Assembly (NCBI GenBank): GCA_013423325.1
Contig: BLJB01000498.1
Span: 1 to 12,692, forward strand
Reading direction: 5' to 3'
DNA length: 12,692 bases
DNA from: Usnea hakonensis
Lineage: Eukaryota > Ascomycota > Lecanoromycetes > Lecanorales > Parmeliaceae
Shown: positions 1 through 7,607 of the stretch, piece by piece
Layout of the letters: every line of letters starts with the position of its first letter
Numbering within the stretch: position 1 is the first letter of the stretch
Made by a program: the position numbers and the translations under genes
The notes under the pieces: model-generated
Database searches by the model: none
Told to the model about the DNA's origin: nothing
The model's input: only the letters and a program-made list of their open reading frames with translations

Positions 1-832
1 GTCGCGCCTGTTAGGACGTGACACCAGGTCTTCTCTTCTTGAACTTGTAGACCCTCATTTACCCTCCGCCAAAAGTGTACAATACGAGGTTTGGGATTCT
101 CGGCCTCAGCTCTCGGAATTGACAGAAGTAGAAGCTCAGTTGAGGCCATCCAGTCGGAAAACGGCCTCGCATTATGGCAGCTTGGGTGATCTATTCGCAC
201 CAACATGATTGGAGGTTAGTGATAGGGTTCGGCCCAGGCTGATCTTGGTGCCAAACGTCGCATCACGGACCAACAATGTGCACCGCTGAGCCTGTTTATG
301 GAAAGCCCTGCGCCGCTTCAGCCACCCCTGCAAGGTCCACGCTCCGTGCTCGCCTTTGCCCGGAGCGAGCTCTTATCACGCTCACCGCCACGCCTTTCCC
401 TCGCGAACACGGCCGATGCCCGCGTTTAAAGAACGGTGGGTAGTTTTCATGGAGCGTTTGGGCTTCGGGGAGGTTGGAGACGAGGTTCATCCCGCTTGGG
501 AGGCGGGGGGGTTCCGTAGGGTTGGCTCTCAGGGTTGCTTGGGGCTCTGATGACTTAGAACGCTAGACATTATATAAGGTACCTGAGATAGACACAGAAG
601 ACGTAAACCTACACATTTTGTCCTCTCCGAATTTCTGTGAGGGGGGAGGGTTCGATAGGTAGATGAACTCGTTAATGTTGGAAAATTTCCAAGAATCTTT
701 TTTTCATTCTGTGAGAATATTCCGTACACGTTAGCGTTTTGTTAGAATTTCTGACATACAGAAATTTTGTTTAGTAGGATGAAGTTTTTAAAGGATCGAC
801 TTGTTTACATTTTGTTGAAAGTAGGTTCCGTG

Positions 833-847
833 ATCACGTCACGTGAT
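833..847. repeat. Inverted repeat ATCACG-TCA-CGTGAT
   Basis: Two perfect 6-nt arms are separated by TCA. The element contains CACGTG (an E-box core, 840-845) overlapping an ACGTCA half CRE (836-841). Such motifs are bound by bHLH and bZIP factors in fungi, but no gene start lies nearby, so a regulatory role is only a possibility. Confidence 0.4.
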
Positions 848-946
848 ACCACTTCCTTGGTCTTGCTCTCCTTCGTAGCAAGCACTCCATAGTCAATACC
901 CTACATTTTGATACATTTGATTCTCTGGTAGCGATACCATTATGAA

Positions 947-960
947 GTACCTTAAGGTAC
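947..960. repeat. Perfect 14-bp palindrome GTACCTTAAGGTAC
   Basis: The sequence equals its own reverse complement. Related GGTAC-containing pieces occur elsewhere in the window's non-coding DNA (577-582, 993-997, 11139-11151). Function is unknown. Confidence 0.6.
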
Positions 961-1048
961 GAAAGCTAGGAATACGGTACGAGGGTAATATTCAAAAAAT
1001 CCACTCTCCCCTTGAAACAGAAAATACTCTTGGAACAAAGTGATTTTC

Positions 1049-1064
1049 CAATTACATGTAATTG
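1049..1064. repeat. Perfect 16-bp palindrome CAATTACATGTAATTG
   Basis: The sequence equals its own reverse complement and lies in AT-rich DNA. It could form a cruciform or bind a dimeric factor. No adjacent gene supports either idea. Confidence 0.6.
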
Positions 1065-1169
1065 ATAACTTATATTTACGCTACTACTCCATCAAAATAT
1101 TTTTACCATCCCCCCCCCCCTTCTCCTATAACTATATTACCCAGAAGAAAGTGGTAACGTAAAAAACAT

Positions 1170-1355
1170 ATGAAAAAAAAAAATAAAAATAAAAATAAAA
1201 ACAAAAAAGTAAAAAGTAAAAAGAAAAAGATGAAGAAGTCCAATTCGATAAACAAACCAGAAAAAATGATGAAAAATAGATATAGTACCTCCTACCCCAA
1301 ACAAAACAAAAAAAGAAGAAAAAAAAGAAGAAAAAGAAAGAAAGAAAAGGACTTC
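1170..1355 (+). repeat. A-rich low-complexity purine tract
   Basis: The plus strand is almost entirely A and G, starting with AAAAAT-type units near 1178-1202 and continuing as AAAAAG and AGAAGAAA runs. The apparent 69-codon lysine/asparagine ORF here is a by-product of this composition and is not called as a gene. An 11-base C run lies just upstream (1110-1120). Confidence 0.7.
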
Positions 1356-1420
1356 TATTTTATATTTATATTCCTATAGATAGTATGGGTTTTGATAGGA
1401 GGTAGGTGGATAGGTGAATA

Positions 1421-1440
1421 GGAGTAGGTAGGAGTAGGTA
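1421..1440 (+). repeat. Short tandem repeat GGAGTAGGTA x2
   Basis: Two identical 10-bp copies follow a degenerate stretch of related GGTAGGTGGATAGGTG units from about 1398. This is a minor microsatellite at the edge of the purine-rich zone. Confidence 0.6.
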
Positions 1441-1559
1441 TGCTATCTAGATATCTATAATAAAGCTCGTAGTACTACTAGCACCCACATGATAGCCCTA
1501 TAGTGAAGTATACAGCGTGGCGAAATATATCTTAGTATCGCGGAGAGAAAAAGAGAGGG

Positions 1560-1870
1560 AGGTGCGGTGTGCTTTTCGGCATTTCCGGGACTTTTAGGGT
1601 TTTGGGTTTTTGGATTGGGTTTTTGGATTGGGATTGAGGAGGGGGAGGGAGGGCAAGGGGAAGTGGCGGGGTAAAGAGGATTTCGGATGGAGTGTTGGCG
1701 CGGTGTCGGCGTTGGGGCTTTTTAGCTGGAGGGTTAGATGGGTGGGGTGGGGGGGGGAAAGGTTAGGTTTGGGGATAGGTGAGGGGTTGGTGGGGAGGGG
1801 GGAGGGGGGGGAGAGGTGATTGAGGGAGTGGGGGAAGGGTTGTGTTTTTGGGATGTGGGTTTGGAGGGAG
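1560..1870 (+). repeat. G-rich, quadruplex-prone region
   Basis: The plus strand carries many G runs, densest at 1738-1816. A 13-bp unit, GGGTTTTTGGATT, is repeated at 1604-1616 and 1617-1629. Four or more G tracts with short spacers would permit G-quadruplexes on this strand. The glycine-rich ORF across it (1610-1819) reflects composition. No gene is supported between here and 2312. Confidence 0.65.
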
Positions 1871-2312
1871 CAAGTTCTATAAATACGAGTGGGTAGGAGA
1901 TTGCGATGGTTCCATCGGATGGAGGATATTTTTAGGTGGAGAAGTGGGATGGATATGCGTGCATTCCTCTTGATCGTGTGTCTTGTGCGGTATCAATAGG
2001 TGGAGATGGAGATGAGATGATTGGAGGTTGTGGATATATAATGTTTGCGTATATGCGGAATTACTGATCGCTAGGCCTGTTGTGGCGAAACGTGACGAGT
2101 GTCTATGGGATTGTGTATGATGATGCTGGATATTTGTCTAAGTGACTGGTGATGGGTCCATGAGGAGATACTCTCCTCCTAGGTAATCGTTTTGTTTATA
2201 GGAGCCGACGAGCCATCTCTGTGATGCAACAGTGGTAGAAAATTGCGACGGGAGCTAGGATCAAGATTGCCGTGATTGACTCCATACCCGTGTGGAGCAC
2301 AGACTGGCCGCG
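1871..2312. other. Intergenic DNA 3' of the DUF6536 gene
   Basis: No coding frame is supported. A TATAAATA sequence lies at 1878-1885 on the plus strand just after the G-rich zone, but no plus-strand gene follows it. The part next to 2313 probably includes the 3' untranslated region of the minus-strand gene. Confidence 0.4.
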
Positions 2313-5046
2313 TCATGGCCCTGGCCGCATATATGAGGCGGGCAGGATCTCTTCGCTATAAGTTGATCGATATTCAGCCTCCTCAGAGCTAGCTGATGAT
2401 CTGCGCAGAAGGGTCGATGTATCATTGACTTCCGCTCCCTGCTTTACAATGACACCATTGTCCTGAGAGGGGCCATCTTGGCTTCGGATGGGCACCTCAA
2501 AAGCTGGCCCGATGTCGATTTGCAGTTCGGGGTCGCTCTCTTTGCTGTCACTTTTCTTCGCAAGTGCTTTCAACTCAGTACCTGGCCCCAACTCCGGGTA
2601 TGAAACTTCTCTCGAAGTTGTGAAAAACCAGTATTTTCCTCCCACGAAACCCCATCTGACAGGTAACAAATGTGAGTCAAAGTCTTCGTCAGGCCGGTGA
2701 CACGCTGCACTGATGGCTGCGCTGCAAGTTGAAACAAGTGGCATCGTGTAGCTTTGGGCGGCTGTCTCTCGCTCCTTGTCATGTGGACGGGGTCGATAGC
2801 TGTTGCAAAGTCCCATAATGACTAGTACAATGACCATGATGGATCCTAGGATCAGAGAATAGATGATACCAACGTTGGAGTATCCAATCAACGAAGAATC
2901 GTTGGCAGGGTAACGATAGAAATCGGTACCATACGCCATCCCGATTGTTTGAATGACAAAGACGCTCTGGGAGATAAGCCAATGAAGGGTACCTGAGGCA
3001 ATCATCAAGGGGATGGCGAATCGATATGGCAATGATAGAGAGTATGACGATCTTTGGATGCCTCTGGGGCTTGACAAGCGTAGGGTTTGGCGTTTTGCGA
3101 TAAAGTTGTTCCACTCATTCGCAACTAGCATCGTTGTCAAAAGGCCGTTGTATAGGAGGTACAGTACGCTGTATATGACCTTCGAATCATTAGCGGAGAC
3201 CGCGTTGACCGTAAGAGTAAGGAGCGGACAGTGCTACTTACTTGCCACATATTTGCGAACAGAGTTGCTAAGTAAAAACCCGAAAATTGGCTGATACTTC
3301 TTGCAAGGCCCCCAATTGCTGTGGCATATGATTCTGGAGCACCAAGACCTTGAGCTGCAATAGATCCAATATCCACGGCGATGCCATGACTTCGCTCTGC
3401 GTCGACTCCTTTCGCAAGAAGCACAGCGACAATTGATAAGACGGCAACACAGAATGCTATCGTCACAAGCCACCGTATCCGACTCGCAGCTTTGAACCAT
3501 GGAATGACACACAGCGACGGGCCTGGATGTAGCCATGGCGAGCGTTGAATAGGCCACTTTGTTTCACTAAATTCCTCACGGCTTGCGAAGGGTAGGTCTT
3601 GAGTGGTGAGATCGTTCTCCTCGAGAAAGCTTGCTACAGCATCGCCAACGGTGACAAGTGAAGTTTTGTCTCTGGGGCTTGTGTCGCTGCGATAGTGGAG
3701 ATATGCTGTGTAGTAGATTGCAGTACATTTGACTGCGTTTAGTATACAAACCATGAGCAGAATTAGAGCACTAAATCGTAACGCGCAGTGACTCTCAAGT
3801 GACTCAACTCCGGCACTGAGGCAATGGTCTACTTTCGCCCAAAGTGATTTGCCGACAACTCCATTACTAATCCAACTGTACTCCGTTACAATCCAGTCCA
3901 CCTCTTTGGCCAAATAGTCGGCTGTGCACCATGACGTAGACCGCCTTCCAGGGGGCGCATCTGCTGAGCATAACCAACTTTGAGCCCAGATCCAATTAGT
4001 ACCGCCATCGAAGCTATCGCCTTCGCACAGAAGAGATGAGCTATTATCCCCTTCCACCATTGATGCGCGATCTCGCATTGTGACGTTAGCGGTGACGACC
4101 AGGACATCCATTTGCCCAGGATTGGGACTTATATAGCGTTCAATGCATTGGGATGTGTTTAGATAGGGTAGCGAATTCGAATTTTGAAGCAAGTGGGGAG
4201 TCTGATTGTTCTGGGTCGGCCAAGGTCCGGCGTCCGCAAGGTAGTCCGATGTGACCATTGCTATTCGGTACGAGCTCGAAGGTTTTGCAGCGAAGACGGC
4301 GGAGTTCCAGACAAGATGCAGGAGGACTGAACTGGTCATCAGCAGCGTCCATGTAGCTTTGCGTTTCCCTGCGATCCTCCTCTTCCGCAAATTCCGGAGG
4401 CTCGGCACTCCAACATCAAGCCAATCTCCCTTCTCGTGCGCCCTGTCGACCTCGGACCTTGTTGGAGCCACCAGGAGCTGTGCGCAGTAGTTGCTGGCAC
4501 CCAAAAGCAGAGTCGACACAATATTGATACCCAAGTGGACCACAGTATTATACCTTGCGACCAAATTGCAGTCTCCCTGATAGATGTCTCCGAAGCCATT
4601 GGATATGCCGTACTTTTCACCAGCGTAGATCATCGCTGAGATGTTGAATATGAGTGCTGTGGTCGAGATGAGAATCTGTATGAACAATGAAGTTCCCCGA
4701 TGTGAAAGCTTTTTGGTCCATGTCAGGGCTCGAGGATTCGTCGGGTCTGTTTCGGGGAACCAGGGGCTAAAAGATTCGATTTTACCGTACCTGCAGTATC
4801 GATTGTCAGCGTCAAATAGACTGGTAGAGTAACCAAAATTCTTTCACACATTTGCTTAATTCTTGGGTCAAACTCATCTTGCCCACAAAATTGGCATCGG
4901 GTTGAACGCTCATGCTGGTCTGTGCTTTCACAGCGCGTGCAGTCTTCAGTTTGTTCTGTATGAAGAAGCAGCTGCTGACGCTCAGTGCTGATGCCTGAAT
5001 GATCCTCTGCGGAAGCAGCAGTACTTGTCTCTGCAGGCTCTGCCAT
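2313..5046 (-). CDS. DUF6536 multi-pass membrane protein (870 aa, 3 exons)
   Basis: The spliced model is complement(2313..3179, 3242..4790, 4850..5046). Intron 1 (59 nt) is GTGTGA...GCTGAC...GCAG. Intron 2 (62 nt) is GTAAGT...GCTAAT...AAG. Both junctions keep frame. Family pattern: span 1 near residues 101-123, then G-D-I-Y-x-G-x-C, L-L-L-G-A-S-N-Y-C, A-P-T-R-S-E-V-D-R-A-H, W-L-D-V-G-V-P-S-L-R-N-L, and late in the protein T-L-R-L-S-S-P-R-G and L-H-W-L-I-S-Q-S. These match the fungal DUF6536 family as I know it. Other likely spans are near 147-173, 211-234, 402-430, 504-525, 570-605, 635-658 and 683-707. A roughly 165-residue loop (235-401) carries several N-glycosylation sequons and cysteines, so it probably faces outside or the lumen. 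The N-terminus has C36-x2-C39-x11-C51-x2-C54, a possible zinc knuckle. An in-frame ATG at 5085 would add 13 residues; the 5046 start is preferred but not decisive. The biochemical function of the family is unknown. Confidence 0.88.
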
Positions 5047-5161
5047 GATGCTTAATTGCAGGAGATTTAATGGAAACGAGAACATAGAGTGCTAAAGGTG
5101 CATAGCTGGGTGAGGGTTGGTGGACGATCAACGGAAGTCCACGGGCGGGCGGTGAGTTGCC

Positions 5162-5629
5162 TTAGACATATTGCGCGGCCTTTATCATACAGATGCTGTA
5201 CACCACCTTGGATAAGACTACTGGCCGTACTTGTGCGTCAAACATCAGCAACTTTAGCCTGTATGGCAACAATACCCCGCACAATGGGTTCCCCACCGAA
5301 TTAAAAACATCAGCAGCTGTGACCTGATGAGCGAGGCAATACATAATAGTCTTTGAGGAACAAGAAAATTTCAATTCACATGTCTGATTACAATCATACT
5401 TGATACCTATCTCTCGAGTCTTTGTACCACTACCAATTTGCGCTGGCAGGAAACATGTATGGATCGAAAACTGATGCATGAATATGCGGTCACCGTAAGC
5501 ACTAGGATCGTCCGTAGTGCAGCCTCGCAGGACACCCAAACAAGATACCGTGGTCCTCATTAATAGGAGAGCAGCCTTGTAGAGTTCCAAGTTGGACCGC
5601 GAGACTGCTCTAGGACACAATGTCGACAT
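5162..5629 (-). CDS. Doubtful Cys-rich ORF (155 codons)
   Basis: An open frame begins with ATG at 5629 and stops 116 bases before the ATG of the DUF6536 gene on the same strand. The translation has about nine cysteines, no recognised domain, no clear signal peptide and no membrane span. A length of 155 codons is within chance for a 12-kb window. It could be a small gene, an upstream ORF in a long 5' leader of the DUF6536 gene, or noise. Noise is the most likely. Confidence 0.15.
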   Translation of the reverse strand: MSTLCPRAVSRSNLELYKAALLLMRTTVSCLGVLRGCTTDDPSAYGDRIFMHQFSIHTCFLPAQIGSGTKTREIGIKYDCNQTCELKFSCSSKTIMYCLAHQVTAADVFNSVGNPLCGVLLPYRLKLLMFDAQVRPVVLSKVVYSICMIKAAQYV

Positions 5630-5989
5630 GATTTCGTCGGACTATGGAAAACTTAGGTGTTATAGTGAATGGTTGAGTAGCAGGTAAGAAGAGAAGTACG
5701 GTGGGCCCCGATGGCCTACCCCATAGGCATCTCCCCCCCCCGAGAAGGAAATACTCATCAAGATCTTACCAGGTACATACACTGCACGTGCTGTGTTCCT
5801 GAGTTACAGATGCCCTCCAACTGACGTCCAAGATTCCTTTCACTTTGACAAATCGTAAATTAATTTGCCTTAAAATTCTGGTTTCCAAGAAGCCGGTGCT
5901 GTCCCCGCATTTAGGATCAAGCTATGCTCTAGCTCATTCACCAAGATTAAAGAGCATGCCTCTTCTTTTCCGACCGACGAAAGATGTAT
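5630..5989. other. Intergenic, nothing coding seen
   Basis: There is no ORF of note. A C run lies at about 5732-5740, and an imperfect hairpin (GATGGCCTA / TAGGCATC) at about 5709-5731. The side next to 5990 may be the 3' flank of the hydrolase remnant. Confidence 0.35.
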
Positions 5990-6932
5990 TCATAACAGTG
6001 CTTTGTTCTTCTTCCCGGTGAATGGCTTAACGTTCTTTTGGTGATTTTTCATATAGCCCAAGACATCACCCATGTCCAGGTCCGTCAGAGTGAAAACATC
6101 AACCTTTTGACTTTGGAGGCTTCCGACTTGGATCCTGTTCCAACTCGTCAACGTTGGAGCCCCATTTGCAAAAGAGCTACATGCACAAGCCCAATTCTCC
6201 CAGCAACGCAGGGCCTGAGGCCACGTCGAGAACCACAGAGGCCAAATATGGGGCATGGCTTCGTACTCCTCCCAAACAACGGCCACTCCCTGACGAGCGG
6301 CATTCTGAGCCACAAATCTGGCCGAGTCTATTAAACGCTCTCCGCCTCCAATAGCAAGCCACATCGGGGGACATCCGACCCAATCTCGCGCCGTCAGAGG
6401 GCTCACTAGTGGATGATCCAACATCGAAACTTCGCAGTAGAGATTGCCCCGTGGAGGTTTTGCGGGCCATAGCTCACATGTAGGATATTTTGGATCAAAA
6501 GCGGGAAGATTGTCGGGAAAGATATCACAGCCAACTTTAGTGTACCATGATGGTGGCGAGAAAGTTTGATCGGGAGACAGACTCAAAAAAGACAGCCCCG
6601 CAGGCATCTTGAGCTCCACAAGACGTCCATGGAAACGCACAATGGGAATCTCAGTACGTTGCTGTCTTCGAGTTTCTAGGATAACTTGAATCAAGGAGAG
6701 GCATAAAACGTTGGATTGAGATCACACGGAACGGTTCGACTGAACGCCTCTTGGTCGAAAGCGAGGTCAGAAAGCATGCCGCGATCATCGGTCGGGCTAC
6801 GAGCTGTTGGAAAGCATCCATGGGTGAGGGGAACGCAAGGAGGCGTCTTGTTGTCAAGGACTCGTGGCAGTATGAGGAAAGGGGCGAAGAGGGAGAGTTA
6901 ATCCGGGATGCGACGTCGCAATCGGTTACCAA
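5990..6932 (-). pseudogene. Alpha/beta-hydrolase remnant (esterase / steryl acetyl hydrolase type)
   Basis: The frame 6721..5990 (243 codons plus stop) matches the C-terminal part of the hydrolase-fold-3 family: L-C-L-S-L-I-Q-V-I-L-E after the expected nucleophile elbow, then N-L-Y-C-E, H-P-L-V-S-P-L, the acid region G-G-G-E-R-L-I-D-S-A, and the histidine region E-Y-E-A-M-P-H-I-W. Directly upstream, where family members have G-D-S-A-G, the frame reads V-stop-S-Q-S (TGA at 6724-6722), so the Gly-x-Ser-x-Gly motif is missing. A related-looking upstream piece (F-P-S-P-M-D-A-F-Q-Q-L-V-A, around 6830) lies in another frame, 6932..6651. In the continuing frame there are further stops. No typical donor/acceptor pair repairs this, and no clear His-Gly-Gly-Gly oxyanion motif was found upstream. 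A decayed gene is the simplest reading. Alternatives are an unusual intron or an assembly error. Confidence 0.62.
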
Positions 6933-7607
6933 TGTCGCTCAGTACTATTACCATGAGACGGTTCAATGCTCTAATAAATGACGACATCTTGGGAAACGTG
7001 CGAAGAGGCAGGATGAAACATTGTGGTAGGCGGAAACTCACCGAGAGATCCATCCCTCCCAACTCACCCGCGACCCCACACAGCCCAGGGATCTCCAATA
7101 TTCAAGAGTCGTTTCCGATGCTCTTGCTCGTCCCCGGCAAATAGTGAGTTGATATCTCCATTCGCACCCCCCCCACACCTACTATAATAACATGATCCCT
7201 CACGGCCACCTACCGCTTTTACCAAACGAGAGACTGGTTCTAGTGAGCTATTTGCCAAGTCTCGCCTCGGGGGGCTCGGGGAAAGTATCCTACGAGTCTG
7301 AACCGGTGATGGATTTTGGATGCCCTCTGTCGCAGGCTCAGGGAAGGTCGTTGGGGAATAGAGGATGAGAGGGAGAGGAAGGTTCTGGGAAAAATATAGT
7401 GTGGTGGTAAGGGGATGGGCGATGACGGGATTGGCTTGATGGTCGATGATGCGATGGACAGCGATGACTTTGGTCATCTTGGAGCTGGAGAAGAAGACTT
7501 CGAGGAGCCAGGGAGGGAGGTGAATACATGTAGACTTCTTTTCCCTGCTGTGGCTGAGTGTATTCATGGGTCTAATAGTCTATCAGGGTATCCTAACTTT
7601 GCAAAAT
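6933..7607. other. Intergenic or decayed hydrolase 5' region
   Basis: This is where the N-terminal half of the hydrolase would lie, but no frame shows its conserved motifs. A 167-codon minus ORF (7567-7064) is proline- and serine-rich with no domain, and is not called. C runs occur at about 7167-7174. Splice-like GTGAGT sequences exist at 7067 and 7041 on the minus strand but do not lead to a coherent protein. Confidence 0.4.

Larger units (their letters stand above)
1..1148. other. Intergenic region, no gene seen
   Basis: No frame on either strand gives a convincing protein or a spliceable chain of exons. Positions 1-560 have mixed composition; about 560-1148 is AT-rich and contains a 15-nt inverted repeat, two perfect palindromes and an 11-base C run at 1110-1120 (listed separately where useful). 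The short ORFs here have no recognisable domain and overlap one another on opposite strands. The stretch could be decayed repeat DNA, but no terminal repeats or transposase motifs were seen. Confidence 0.5.

Noticed and set aside
648..658. GGTTCGA-like tRNA B box
   Set aside because: The remainder of the B box does not fit and there is no A box or cloverleaf pairing around it.
1170..1379. Plus-strand 69-codon lysine/asparagine-rich ORF
   Set aside because: It is a direct product of the A-rich tract, with no domain, no splice context and no composition beyond the repeat.
1590..1640. Telomere-like TTTAGGG / TTTTGGG pieces
   Set aside because: There is no tandem array of a telomere unit; only isolated G-rich pieces and a two-copy 13-bp repeat.
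1610..1819. Plus-strand 69-codon glycine/arginine-rich ORF
   Set aside because: It is produced by the G-rich low-complexity DNA and has no other coding evidence.
3234..3557. Minus-strand 107-codon ORF overlapping the DUF6536 gene
   Set aside because: It is an out-of-frame shadow of exon 2; the main frame carries the conserved motifs.
7064..7567. Minus-strand 167-codon ORF as a gene or as the hydrolase N-terminus
   Set aside because: It is proline/serine-rich without any motif of the hydrolase family, and no splice path joins it in frame to the intact C-terminal part.
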